NCBI GenBank assembly: GCA_024195585.1
Contig: SWBL01000043.1
Coordinates: 62,001 to 126,000 of the forward strand
DNA from: Aureobasidium sp. EXF-3400
Lineage: Eukaryota > Ascomycota > Dothideomycetes > Dothideales > Saccotheciaceae
DNA length: 64,000 nt
Direction of reading: 5' to 3'
Below are positions 1 through 11,341 of this stretch, one piece after another. Numbering within the stretch: the stretch's first letter is position 1; each line of letters opens with the position of its first letter. The translations under genes and the position numbers were made by a program. The notes beneath the pieces are model-generated. The model searched no databases. It had not been told where the DNA came from and saw nothing but the letters and a program-made list of their open reading frames with translations.

Positions 1-2
1 CT

Positions 3-449
3 GGTTCTGACCCCTCAGACCCAGTCTTCCGCCGCGTATTCGCTTACTACTGTTCTTCGTTTCCACCTGCCCTCGCAAAGCAAAAAGTTGCGGACATGAT
101 GCAACAAAGATCGACTTGGAGTTGCTTTGACAAGCCGCTGGGGAGTCAACGAGGCTGGTGGTCTGCTTTGCAAGTCGCCAAGTTCACCTGCAGCCAGGGG
201 TGGTGGTTTGACAGGACACAGGATAACCTTGTTCTGAGAACAAGGGATGGTCAGGTGGTGATTAGAGTCGAGGAGCTACTTGCTGGTAAGTCTTCTGGTC
301 ACGTTCGGATGGAGGACTTGAAGCAGAATGAGATTTTGACGAGACGACGAGCAGATCTTCTCGTTGACGCAAGGTGCGCGATAGACGACCCTGAGTTCAG
401 GGAAACAACCGTGATCTCGGCTCTCGCGAGAGTAACCATGGGGAAATGA
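3..449 (+). CDS. Possible 3' end of an unknown gene (5' end outside window)
   Basis: The frame that starts at base 3 stays open for 148 codons to a TGA at 447-449. This makes it a candidate C-terminal part of a gene that begins upstream of the window. It is rich in Trp and Cys around residues 36-75, and I recognise no family. A GTAAGT donor-like site lies at about 287, so the true 3' structure may differ, with an intron and a shorter or different tail. The only in-frame ATGs are internal (96 and 99). It could equally be non-coding. Confidence 0.28.
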   Translation, partial: GSDPSDPVFRRVFAYYCSSFPPALAKQKVADMMQQRSTWSCFDKPLGSQRGWWSALQVAKFTCSQGWWFDRTQDNLVLRTRDGQVVIRVEELLAGKSSGHVRMEDLKQNEILTRRRADLLVDARCAIDDPEFRETTVISALARVTMGK

Positions 450-1498
450 TTGCTTTCGTCATTTCTCCGCGAGCCCGCTTGGCGTGTGATAAAGACGTAA
501 CAGAACGGTCTCTTGCTGGAGGATAGTATTGAACTCGTGAATGGTTCTCAAAAGGAGGGACCAGTATGAGATTAGAAGCTCTATAGATTAGACCTGAATC
601 GTCATGGCATTGTATGACGAATTCGCCATTTTGCGACTTTGAAGTCTGTTATGCCACGGCAAGATTGCTCTTTGCGCACCGAAAGAACCAAGAATTCAAC
701 ACGCATTCAGTGGCGAATCAGACGGCAACAGTCTTACGATATGCGGAAGTCTCGACCTGGGATGCCGTCTTCGTGATGCCAGACTTTTTCCTCTGAGCGC
801 GAGCCAATGGTTAGGATGAGGCACGTTGCTGCGGAGAAGGGAAATGACGCCTGTAGCAGCGACAGCGACAAGTACAACGAGATAACTAGCTACAACAGTC
901 AACATCGTTCTTGAAAAATAACCTGTATGGTTCCATTATTTTTGCAACTGTCATCGCTGAAGAAGATAAATCGTCGTGTTTGGTCATGGAGATCTCCCCG
1001 CTAAATATTTGGCTGGGCAATGGTCTCTTTCTCCGACCCTCAACCCTTGATGTGTTAAGCACATTCATGCACCGGAACGACACGGTCAACCAATTTGCAG
1101 AGAGCGGTCACCTTACTCATTTTCATGCACAATATGCAGACTCACATGTCGGTGCGTTTGACTAATACCTCCGAGCCGGCGGCTCGTAGTCAACAATGGA
1201 CCGGGAGGTGTTACTAAGACTTCCTCCGATCTTCGACTAATGCCACGGCGTTCGATGACGACTCAGTCGATTGGGGGCTCAACTGTTGCTTCCGAGCCTC
1301 GCTCGAGTGGATGAGTTTGATTGATTATGGAATCACATGGCATTATTGATCCGAACAGACCTGTCATTTTAGAACGAACGACTTCTTAAAGACCCAGCTC
1401 GCGAACTACCAAGCATATAATCTTCCACACTATTTTGACACTCTCTCTATCTTATCATCGTCACCTCGCGACCTTCCGGTCGGACTCTCATCGTCCCA
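450..1498. other. Intergenic region upstream of the ABC transporter
   Basis: No convincing gene was found. Short open frames on both strands show no recognisable motif. The last 150 bases before the ATG at 1499 are pyrimidine-rich (CTCTCTCTATC and similar), which is typical of a fungal promoter and 5' leader. Confidence 0.5.
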
Positions 1499-4400
1499 AT
1501 GTCAACCACCGAAGCAAAGGACTTGAAGGTCCTGCAAACCTCACCTTCTAGCTCAGCGAATTCGCAATCTGGTGATGACAAGCGTTTCTACCCAAACACC
1601 AAGGATCTTCCTCACGAGTGGCAGGAGATGCCTGAAGTGCAGGTTCTTGGACACAATTCAGAATCCAGGCCTGTTGATAGAAAACTTGGGGTCACATGGA
1701 CGAACCTTACCGTCAAAGGTGTTGGCGCCGACGCTTGCTTCAATGAAAACGTCCTCTCACAATTCCTGCCCGGAAGATTCAAGGGTCGAGGCAAGACTGG
1801 TCAAGCTTCCTTGAACACGATCATTGATAACAGCTCGGGTGTTGTCAAGCCGGGAGAGATGTTACTAGTTCTGGGTCGACCTGGAGCCGGTTGTACTACC
1901 CTGCTTAAGGTTCTCGCCAATCGACGTACTGGGTTCGCAGATGTTGATGGTGATGTCCACTTTGGGTCACTTCGTCACGATGAAGCGACCAAGTACAGGG
2001 GTCAGATTGTTATGAACACAGAGGATGAGATCTTCTTCCCTTCCTTGACAGTTGGCCAAACCATCGACTTCGCGACTCGCATGAAAGTACCGAATTATGT
2101 TACGCCTGGCTACTCCACGAAAGAGGAGGCTCGCAAAGCTTCGAGAGACTTTGTGCTCAAGCAACTTTCCATCTCGCATACCAAGGATACGAAAGTTGGC
2201 AATGAATTCATAAGGGGAGTCAGTGGCGGTGAGCGCAAGCGTGTCAGCATCGTCGAAACCATGGCAACTCGTGGCAGTGTTTACTGTTGGGATAATTCCA
2301 CACGAGGCCTCGATGCCTCTACGGCGCTCCAGTACATCAAAGCTGTCAGATCCATGACGGACATATTCGGACTGGCTTCTATAGTCACTCTATACCAAGC
2401 TGGTAACGGTATCTTCGATCAATTCGACAAAGTCCTCGTGCTTGAGAACGGAAAGCAGCTTTACTATGGTCCTGCCAAACTGGCTAAACCGTTCATGGAA
2501 GACATTGGATTCTTCTGTCCTGACGGCGCTAATGTAGCAGACTTTCTTACTGGTAGGCCTGGTTTGAATCGCTCAGAATGGCAGACTTGACTAAAAGCAA
2601 TATAGGTGTGACTGTACCTACCGAGCGACAGATCCGGCCCGGTTTCGAGCGCACGTTTCCAAGGACTGCCGAGGAGATTGTGACAATTTACCGATCGTCC
2701 AGTATCAAAACGCAGATGGAGGCCGAACATGATTACCCTTACTCAAACGAAGCAAAGGAGCAAACACTCGAGTTTGAGCAAACCGTTGCCCAAGAGAAAT
2801 CACCAGGTCTACTTTCTAAACGCTCGGCTACGACTGTCGGGTTTGGTTCCCAACTCAAGGCTGCCGTGCATCGACAATATCAAATCCTTCGCGGCGATAA
2901 GTCGGTTCTCATCATCAAACAAGTATCGAACATTGTGCAGGCGCTGTCATCAGGCTCGCTCTTTTATAATGCACCAAGCACCTCTAACGGTCTCTTCATC
3001 AAGTCTGGAGCAATCTTCGTATCCATCCTCTTCAACGTACTGCTTACACAATCGGAAGTCACGGACTCATTCACTGGGCGCCCTGTTCTTGCCAAGCACA
3101 GGTCATTTGCACTCTACAATCCCATCGCTTGGTGTTTGGCACAAATCATCGTCGACATACCCATCCTGATATTCCAAATCTCTGCATTCTCACTCATCGT
3201 CTACTTCATGGTCGGTCTCACGTATGAAGCATCTCGATTCTTCATCTTCTGGTTTGTCATCTTTACGAGCACGATGTGTATGACTGCATTGTTCAGAGCC
3301 GTGGGCGCTGCATTCAAGACTTTTGACGACGCGAGTAAGATATCAGGCGTACTTGTACTAAGTCTACTCTTGTACGTTGGATACATGATCCCGAAGCCGG
3401 AGATGCATCCTTGGTTCGTATGGTACGTTCAAACGATGCCCCGCCATTGCGAAAGTCTCAAATCCTAACGTTCAATCAGGATCTATTGGATCGATCCGCT
3501 CGCATATGCATTTAACGCATTGCTGTCAAACGAATTCTACGGGAAGGTCATTCAATGTGTTGGCCCCAATCTCGTGCCCAGCGGACCTAGCTATGGCTCG
3601 GCAGCTAATCAAGCTTGTACTGGGGTGCGTGGTGCCCCAATCGGCGCCACTAGCGTGACGGGAGAGCAGTACCTCGCTAGCATGGGCTACAGTCGTTCAG
3701 ACCTCTGGAGGAATGTCGGCATCATTTGGTGAGTGCGTACCCTTGCCGGCGTCTGCTCAAATTGCACTAACTCACAGTAGGGTTTGGTGGGTCTTTTACG
3801 TTGGTCTGACCTTCGTTTTCACTTCTTTGTGGAAGGAGGTCAACGAACAGAAAGGCCTTCTGCTAGTTCCTTCTGAACTTGCCAAGCGAGCACCAACATT
3901 GTTGCAAGACGAAGAGGCTCAGCATGATGAGAAAATGAACTCTGCTTCAGCTCATGAGGTCCCTACGCATGGAGACGAGACGAGAGTTGAAGGAGAACTG
4001 ATCAAAAATACCTCGGTCTTTTCTTGGAAAAACTTGACCTACACGGTTCAGACCTCTGAAGGCCCTCGCGTCCTTCTCAATGACGTTCATGGATGGATCA
4101 AACCAGGCTACCTGGGCGCCCTGATGGGAGCCTCCGGGGCTGGCAAAACAACGCTATTGGATGTCTTGGCTCAGCGTAAAACCGATGGAACCATCCATGG
4201 TTCGGTACTGGTCGATGGTCGTCCTCTTTCAATCAGCTTCCAACGATCCGCTGGTTATTGTGAACAGCTTGATGTACATGAGCCTCTAACGTGAGTACTC
4301 GTGAGAGATGTCCAGTTTGTTACACACTGACACAGGCTTAGCACCGTCAGAGAGGCTCTCGAGTTCTCCGCCCTCCTTCGCCAGTCCAAAACTACTCCCA

Positions 4401-6257
4401 AGGCTAAAAAGTTGGAGTATGTCAATGTGATACTTGATCTACTCGAGATGCATGACATTGCCGATTGTCTAGTTGGAACTTCGGATGGTGCAGGTCTTTC
4501 CATCGAACAGCGCAAGCGCCTGACTATTGGCGTCGAGTTGGTAGCAAAACCAAGCGTACTCGGTAGGTTGCCAGCATTAGGAGTTGACACGAGATACTGA
4601 TTCTGCATCTGCAACAGTTTTTCTCGATGAGCCCACGTCGGGCCTCGATGGACAAGCAGCATTCAACACGGTCCGCTTCTTGAAGAAGCTCGCCGCGGCG
4701 GGACAGGCAATCCTAGTGACGATTCACCAACCCAGCTCACAACTGTTTGCACAATTCGATAACCTTTTACTTCTAGCAAAAGGAGGCAACACAGCATACT
4801 TTGGCGAGATTGGACAGAATGCCTCTGTCATTCGCAGCTACTTCCAGCAACGCGGTGCACCATGTCCCGAAGGAAAGAATCCAGCCGAACACATGATCGA
4901 TGTGATTTCAGACACGACGACGAATTGGAGCGATATATGGCTCGATTCCAGCGAATACCAGGCCATGATGTCAGAATTGGATCGTCTTCAGGAGCCTGTG
5001 CATCATCAGGAACCCAAGCAAGACGCAGACGAGAGTCTCGAGTTCGCAATGCCTCTTTGGGATCAGATCAAGATTGTCTCTGGCAGAGCCAGCAGGACCA
5101 TGTATCGCAACGTCGATTACGTCAACAACAAGTTTGCTTTTCACATCATCACCGGCTTGTTTACTGGCTTCAGCTTCTGGCAGGTCGGTGACACTGTCAG
5201 CGACTTGCAACTGCGGCTATTCGCCGTGTTCAACTTTATCTTCGTGGCACCCGGAGTGATTGGTACGTCCCACTAGACTCATCCAGCAAGGTATGCATGC
5301 ATGTGATGGCTAACCCCCAACCAACAGCACAACTCCAGCCTCTGTTCATCCAAAAACGAGACATCTACGACGCGCGCGAAAAGAAGTCCAAGATGTACTC
5401 GTGGATAGCGTTTGTGGTCTCTCTGATCGTGTCCGAGTTCCCCTATCTGGTCATCTGTGCCGTGCAGTTCTTCTTCTGTTTCTACTACACGGTCGGGTTT
5501 CCGGGAGCTGCTTCCTCGGCCGGTGCGGTTTTCTTCGTCATGCTCATGTACGAGTTTATCTACACCGGCATTGGACAATTCATCGCCGCCTACGCGCCAA
5601 ATGCAGTTGCTGCTGCCTTGGTAAACCCCCTGGTGTTATTCACGTTGGTGGGTTTCTGTGGAGCTCTGGTACCGTACGATCAGATCACCGAGTTCTGGAG
5701 GTATTGGTAAGTTTTTTTTTTACTTTCGAATTTCTCTTCCATCTCCCCTTTTTTGGTAGCCTTTTTTCCTTTTTGTTTTGGTCTCTATTCGACCACCAAG
5801 AAAAGGGAGATACTTCCAGCCCTGCACTCTTAGGGAGACTAAAAACACATTTGCTAACACAATTGGGGGCAAAATCAGGCTTTACTACATCAATCCCTTC
5901 AACTATCTCATCGGGGCTTTGCTAGTCTTTACAACCTGGGAAACACCCATCAGCTGCTCAACCTCCGAACTCGCCGTCTTCGACCCGCCTTCTCTACAAA
6001 CCTGCCTCGAATACCTATCACCATATCTCCAGAGCGGCAACGGCGCAGCAGCCAATCTCTTGAACCCGCAAGCGACGGCCAACTGCAAGGTTTGCCAATA
6101 CAAGACTGGCGCGGACTATCTGCGTACACTCAACATCAAGGACAAGTCGTATGGCTGGAGGGACGCGGGGATTGTGTGTGTGTTTGTGGTCAGTGGGTAT
6201 GGGTTGGTGTTTTTGCTCATGAAGTTGAGGACGAAGAAGAGTAAAAAGGCCGAATAG
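1499..6257 (+). CDS. PDR-type (ABC-G) multidrug ABC transporter
   Basis: Full-size fungal PDR transporter of 1417 aa, an ATP-driven exporter of drugs and hydrophobic toxins at the plasma membrane. Exons: 1499-2552, 2606-3422, 3480-3728, 3781-4290, 4342-4562, 4618-5262, 5328-5706, 5879-6257; the sum is a whole number of codons. Layout is NBD1-TMD1-NBD2-TMD2. NBD1 has the PDR-type degenerate Walker [10 protein letters not shown] (about residue 126; Cys replaces Lys) and signature VSGGERKR (about 240). NBD2 has a canonical Walker [10 protein letters not shown] (about 822), a degenerate signature LSIEQRKR (about 928) and LDEPTSGLD (about 953). Each TMD follows its NBD with several hydrophobic spans. 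The length is close to AtrB/PMR5-like members and shorter than Pdr5/Cdr1. The last intron (5707-5878) is 172 nt and T-rich, much longer than the others. The substrate cannot be told from sequence. Confidence 0.95.
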
Positions 6258-6313
6258 ATGCGAAAAGGAAGATTTGTGATGGGGTATGTGTTTTTTTCCT
6301 TGTAGATTGATGG

Positions 6314-6327
6314 TTTTTTTTTTTTTT
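6314..6327. repeat. Poly-T tract in the ABC transporter/GPN1 convergent spacer
   Basis: A run of 14 T follows the ABC transporter stop by about 57 bases. It probably belongs to the 3' UTR or polyadenylation region. Confidence 0.8.
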
Positions 6328-6589
6328 GTTTCGACATGGTTTTGAGGCGTTGATGGCTGCCAAGGCAAAAAGTGCCCTTTTCATATGCTCTGTAGAGATT
6401 CTTATATGCTACAAGGGCACCAACACAATTTGAAGGGACAAGTAAAGAGCGTAGATCAAGAAAAGATGGAGAGAGTGTGGAATCATAACGTCGTTTGTTT
6501 CTTTCTTTCTTTTGCTTTTTTTTTTCGAATTTATCAAAGCCAAAAAAAGTCTCTACCGTATCTCGTGAAGGAGAAGGCAAACCCTACCA

Positions 6590-6612
6590 CCCCCCCCCCC
6601 CCCCCCCCCCCC
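6590..6612. repeat. 23-nt poly-C tract
   Basis: An uninterrupted run of 23 C lies 20 bases beyond the GPN1 stop codon. Because that gene is on the minus strand, its 3' UTR would carry G23, a potential G-quadruplex. The exact length is prone to sequencing error. Confidence 0.9.
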
Positions 6613-6631
6613 TTCCAAGTGAGAGTGCCTT

Positions 6632-7843
6632 TTACTTCTTCTGCATACCAGCAGCTTGGACATACTTTGCAAAACTCATGTCTTCGCCAGACGTTTGGGT
6701 GTTGCCAGCAGCCAAGGCTTGTTGGTATCTCTGTTGCAAGCCTTCTTGACTGATATCTTCATCTTCATCTCTATCCACCAAACCGCCATTTTCATCCTCG
6801 TCTTCTTCTTCTGCTTCAGAAACGGTTTCTGGCTCTGGTTTTGGTGTTCTCGAGTTGCTTCCTGCAGTACCCGCCCTCCCACCGCCCACTTTCATGTCTT
6901 TCATCATTCTGGCAACTTCCTTTTCGCGGTTTGCTTCTTTTTCTTTTTCGCGTTGGTCGCGGCGACGCTCGAGATCGGCTTTGTAGTCTTTGTTGAATTC
7001 GTCGCGTTTTTCCTCGACGGCTTCGAAGAAAGCGTCGATGCCTGCGCCCGTCATACTGCTTACTCCCACCACACTCAAATTGTTGTAGAATTCTTCGAGG
7101 ACGAGACTCATGCTGTTGAGCAACGAACCCATGTATCCAGAACCTCCGGTGCCGGATTCCGCTTCCTCTTCTTCCTCGCGGCGGAGGGCTTCTTGGAAGG
7201 ATTCAAAGTCGCGCATCCAGTCTATTGCTTCTTCTTCTGACTTGACGTCGTTTTTGTTGAAGACGAGGATCATGGGAAGGCGGGTTTTGTACATGATGGA
7301 AATGGCGTAGAGCATGTTTGACATGAATGTCGAGGTGGAGGCGGTGGTGCGCGGAGTATCAATCACGTAAGCCAGAACGGTGGGAAAAGACGAGGCGAGT
7401 GAAGACAGCAAGATGCTTCCACTGGCACTCCACACAAACACTTCGATCTGACCAGGCGTATCGACCAACACATGCTTAGGCACTGTATCCTCCTTTCCCT
7501 CCTCTTGATTCTCAGGCAAACAGCGCTTTTCCAGGATGCCCAGGACTTGGTCGATTTTTGTCGCAAACAGGTTTAGCGATGTGAGGATTCCGCCGTTGGG
7601 GCCAAGGTTGTACTGTTTCATGACTTCGCGGTAGTTGACGCTGTCGCGGATGTCGATGTTGGAATCGAAGGGCACTCTGCGCACAGCCGGGTCGAGGTTG
7701 AGGACGTAGGGAGGGGTTTGTTTCGAGTGCAGGTGTGAATTGATGCGTTGCATGAAGGTTGTCTTGCCGCTGCCTGCCATGCCGACGCAGACGATTGTGA
7801 CGGGCGGCTGTGCGCCTGTGGCTGCTGTCGTCGCTGACTCCAT
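6632..7843 (-). CDS. NPA3: GPN-loop GTPase 1 (NPA3-like)
   Basis: Intronless gene of 403 aa. GPN1/Npa3 is an essential cytoplasmic GTPase that acts in assembly and nuclear import of RNA polymerase II. Visible motifs: G1 P-loop GMAGSGKTT near the N-terminus, the diagnostic GPN loop (LGPNGGIL) about 60 residues later, G3 DTPGQIEV, and G4 NKNDV. The C-terminal third is charged ([10 protein letters not shown] and an acidic [10 protein letters not shown] stretch), as in other Npa3 orthologues. The start at 7843 (MESATT) is chosen because the upstream in-frame Met at 7972 adds a tail unlike the family; that longer start is not excluded. Convergent with the ABC transporter. Confidence 0.93.
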   Translation of the reverse strand: MESATTAATGAQPPVTIVCVGMAGSGKTTFMQRINSHLHSKQTPPYVLNLDPAVRRVPFDSNIDIRDSVNYREVMKQYNLGPNGGILTSLNLFATKIDQVLGILEKRCLPENQEEGKEDTVPKHVLVDTPGQIEVFVWSASGSILLSSLASSFPTVLAYVIDTPRTTASTSTFMSNMLYAISIMYKTRLPMILVFNKNDVKSEEEAIDWMRDFESFQEALRREEEEEAESGTGGSGYMGSLLNSMSLVLEEFYNNLSVVGVSSMTGAGIDAFFEAVEEKRDEFNKDYKADLERRRDQREKEKEANREKEVARMMKDMKVGGGRAGTAGSNSRTPKPEPETVSEAEEEDEDENGGLVDRDEDEDISQEGLQQRYQQALAAGNTQTSGEDMSFAKYVQAAGMQKK

Positions 7844-8079
7844 TCTGACTATGTGGTCGTGTGTGTTTGTTTTGTGTATAAAAACTAAGGGAGGACGAAC
7901 TTTTGAGTGACGAAAATCATCATTGATGGCCGCGCGCACGGTCCAACCGAGCTTCCTTCTCCGCAGCTTCATTCACTCACTCCCGAGCGACATGCACGAA
8001 CTTCAACTATCTATGACGGTAAAGCTAGGTAGTTCTCTCCTAGTCCGTGACATACTGTTCTTCTACTCTTCTAGCAGAC

Positions 8080-9159
8080 TCAGCCCTCGATATCCCAAGC
8101 CAAAGTTCGACCAGCTTGTGTCCTGAGGATGACGAAAGATTTCTCATCTTCAAATCCCTGTACCAGAAACGCGAACCAAGAACATTTTGACTGTAGAAGA
8201 GCTTCTCCGAAAACAGAAGCAAGGAAAGAAGCAGGCATAAACCCAGTGAATGATGTTCTCGTCAGATTCTGTGTCGTTGTGCCATTGCTCGGTTCATCTT
8301 TTGCATCCGTCGTGGGCTTTGACGAGATCGCGGGAACCTCATAACGACTGATAATCTCATCGACCAGATCTCCCTGCTGTATCCTTGAAGAACCGAGGGC
8401 GGCCAAAGAAATCCATTCCAACAACTCGACCAGATCATTTTCGCCGTCTGCGTTCTTGGAGATATCCGATGGGAAACCGGGCACCAAGACTTTTTCAAGA
8501 TCTTCGGTTTCCACCTTGACTTCCTTGGTCTCAACTTCCTTGCCTAGCGCTGCATCATCATCGGCAACACCTGCAGCAGCAACATCGTAGAACAGCCATG
8601 AGATGTCTCCCACAAACACTGTCTCTGCAGCCCGCAAGACACGCTCAAACCCCTTCTTTCCAGCAAGCATCGAAGGTAATCGCAAATTAAGCTCAATGCG
8701 AAACCGTGAAGTGCCATGTTTCCTAGCATAAGGGTCTGGGATAGCAGTCCCACTAAGCCCTGCACGTTCGTAAAGTGCGCGATCGCAAGTAATGCTCAGC
8801 ACACCATTGATCAACGTAAACTTTGCTTCCGAAGATGTCATCTCGACTTTCAAAGGTGCAGAAAGCATTAACACATTTCCAGTCTTGATGTGTTTGTTGA
8901 AAAAGTCTCCTGTGAGAAGTGAGAGGAGTGGCATTCGCAATCGTGCATATTTTGATCGTGTCGCGGTTGTGGTGATTTTGACAGGAGAAGATGATGGCGA
9001 AACCAGGGTGGCAGTGTGGTAGTAGGGCAAACTGTGTAAGAGATTGAATGGTGTCTTCTTGGTCGGCAGTTCGGAGATATCGTTATAGGAAGGAAGGGTT
9101 GTGGTGCTAAAGTAGCATTTTGGCGTTGGCAGGTTGGACGATTTGCCAATGTCCAACAT
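8080..9159 (-). CDS. RNase P/MRP subunit p40-like protein (Rpp40 family)
   Basis: Intronless gene of 359 aa. The N-terminus (KCYFSTTTLPSY, then PTKKTPF and LPYYHT) and the C-terminal block (GFMPASFLASVF, SWFAFLVQGFED) match my recollection of the fungal Rpp40 family. These proteins are subunits of the nuclear ribonucleoproteins RNase P and RNase MRP, which process tRNA and rRNA precursors. No catalytic residue is expected, since the activity is RNA-based. The middle (about residues 200-300) is acidic and low in conservation. The start at 9159 gives the expected N-terminal motif. The assignment rests on motif memory only. Confidence 0.72.
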   Translation of the reverse strand: MLDIGKSSNLPTPKCYFSTTTLPSYNDISELPTKKTPFNLLHSLPYYHTATLVSPSSSPVKITTTATRSKYARLRMPLLSLLTGDFFNKHIKTGNVLMLSAPLKVEMTSSEAKFTLINGVLSITCDRALYERAGLSGTAIPDPYARKHGTSRFRIELNLRLPSMLAGKKGFERVLRAAETVFVGDISWLFYDVAAAGVADDDAALGKEVETKEVKVETEDLEKVLVPGFPSDISKNADGENDLVELLEWISLAALGSSRIQQGDLVDEIISRYEVPAISSKPTTDAKDEPSNGTTTQNLTRTSFTGFMPASFLASVFGEALLQSKCSWFAFLVQGFEDEKSFVILRTQAGRTLAWDIEG

Positions 9160-9858
9160 GGTAGATTTCCCTCCTGTACAAGTGATTCGATATGCTGTCG
9201 AGTAAGGTATCCAGAGAACTTATTCCTTCCTTCGATGATTTTCTGGGCGTCCACGAGATTCGCGTCCAAGTTGTCCGAGTAGGGAAAATCTGATCGCTCT
9301 CCCAACGGCACAAGTGACTGCTGATGATCTCTCTGAGTCCGGGTCCAGATAATGTAGGATTTTTTTTCTCTTGAATCTGCAAGGCTTTAGATAATATATC
9401 TGTGTGCAAAGTATGATGATTGGTGGTCTTCAACATGTTGATATTGGTCTGCGCAAAGTAACGAGGGTATTAAAAGGCTTGGCGTCGAATTTTGTCGCCT
9501 GGCTGACCCTGATCACATTTGAGACTGCATCAATATCTCCAACTCTCTTCAGATTATTTGTGAATTCTTGTTTGTAGTAGTGTAGGGACTGTAGTGTTTT
9601 TCTGCTTTGCAAGTGGGGTGCTGTTCTGCACAGCGTGTAGATTCACACGGTCAGACGGGATATGCATGGACCTAACTTGATGATGTAGAGCGACCTTATA
9701 ATGAAATGACATATCTTGATAGATATCTTGCGAAATGACATTGTTATATACACGTGTGTATGAATGATTAATCAAAACATAAACAATAAAACCACCGCCA
9801 ATGCAAATTGACAAAGACCATCGACTCCAGAACCATGCAAACATGAATAGAAAAAAGC
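9160..9858. other. Intergenic region
   Basis: No gene recognised. It holds the Rpp40-like promoter (9160 onward) and the 3' flank of the PTC7-like gene. A perfect ACACGTGT palindrome (CACGTG core) sits at about 9749-9756; the core is a bHLH-type site, with no evidence here that it is used. Confidence 0.4.
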
Positions 9859-11011
9859 CTAAAGCTTTGCCTTGGGAGCACCATCTTGAATGGCTAGAGC
9901 AACAACGACAGCGATATCGTCAGGTTTGCCGCCATGGTACTCTTCATTGGGGAAATACTTATGGACCTCCTTCGCAAAGGGACCATCCCTCCGTGTGTCA
10001 AGGCCGGCAATTTTGGCATTGCGCATAATGGAATAGGCTATCTCGGAAGGTAGCTTGTCGAGATTTTCGACCTCATTGGGATCTCGTAATTTGTCAGCCT
10101 TGACGATGGCTTCTTTTGATGCGGCAGTCCAGTATCCGTGCTTCTCCATGATGGGCTGCACAATGTTGAGGATATCCATGCCTGATAGGTTGTCCAGTAC
10201 GCCGTCGGTCGCGAAGATGACGAGTTCACCATGGTGTAGCGAATGATTGGTGACGTCTGATTGGGCGGGAGTCTCTGATATCTGGGCACTGTTGCCAAAG
10301 ATACGGTTCTGGGCTTGCATGCGGGGGGTGAGCTTGCTGAGCTGATAAGGAGTGTTGAAAGCGTGTGTCTGGGCTGGCGACATGAACGAAACCTTGCCGG
10401 GAGCCAGGATGAGGAAGCCCGAGTCTCCAAGGCTGCGATGGTCAGTATTCGATGACATTGAGCACAACAAGCGCAACTCACTTGGCGACTTCCAGAGCGC
10501 CAGATGGCTCAATGGCACCAATGCAGGCAGTACAGCCTCCAGCTTGAATGCTTCTATCGCTCATGACTTTTTCGTAGCCGTACTGCAACAGATTGCGAGG
10601 CTTCAAGTCTCCCTCAGTCTCGGGACGATGCGTCTTCTGAGCCATGTACCTGCACAGACCATGCGAGTATCGTCCGGGATCAATGCCCGAGTCTCTCCAG
10701 CCTCCTACACCATCTGCCAGACCAAAGACGACAAATCTGTCACTGCGAGCAATCTTGGCCATGAAAAAGGCGTCTTCTCCTGAGAACTTGTCCATCGAGG
10801 TAAAGTAGGGGTCGTCGCGGTCCAGCAGAGATTGAGGAAACACGTTGTTGTCACTTGGAGGGGCTACAGGGCTACCCTTGCCGCTGGACGAGGCGCCCAA
10901 TCGATATGTGAAGGGCGCATGGGTGGATTGGGCTCTGATGGGTGAGGCTTGTGCAAAAGGTCGGCCTGCTGGAGGCAGTCGGGGGCGGAGAAGAGATCGG
11001 CGGAGAGACAT
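9859..11011 (-). CDS. PTC7: PTC7-like mitochondrial PP2C phosphatase
   Basis: Two exons on the minus strand, 11011-10482 and 10432-9859, separated by a 49-nt intron (GTGAGT...GCAG). The product is 367 aa. This PP2C-type Ser/Thr phosphatase of the Ptc7 family is known in yeast to act in mitochondria on Coq7. Metal-binding PP2C motifs are visible: FGLADGVGGW, LGDSGF completed across the splice junction, FATDGVLDNL, and a final DDIAVVVAL. The N-terminus MSLRRSLLRPRLPPAGR is basic and free of acidic residues, as expected of a mitochondrial presequence. In-frame Met codons upstream (up to 11167) would add a hydrophobic leader and are less likely. Divergent from the PRP4-like gene across about 330 bp. 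Confidence 0.9.
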
Positions 11012-11341
11012 ATGGGCAGGCTTCAGGCGTGGAGCATCTATAGCATATTGGTAGCGAAGAGACAGCCGAAGAAGGAGCAGCAGCAGAAAAGACACAACGG
11101 GCAACAACATCGAGTCTGCCTCGTCCACCAAGACGTTCCCAAAACTTTCCGAGTCTCCACACGTCATCCCGATACTGACTCGCTCCTTCTTACTCTGAGT
11201 GCTAGACTGACTCGACGGTCTGATGTGGGGATGGAACCTGCCGCTGCTGCAACTTTTGGCGGCGCTTGAGCTTGCCCATCACTTGCTGCTTCAGCTCTCT
11301 TTTGCGACAACCAACACATTTCACCACAACACTCGGCCACC
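11012..11341. promoter_or_regulatory. Divergent promoter, PTC7-like / PRP4-like
   Basis: The 330-bp spacer between two divergently transcribed housekeeping genes must hold both promoters. No specific factor site is assigned. Confidence 0.5.

Noticed and set aside
5401..5925. A 174-codon alternative frame over the last exons of the ABC transporter.
   Set aside because: It overlaps strongly conserved transporter coding sequence in another frame.
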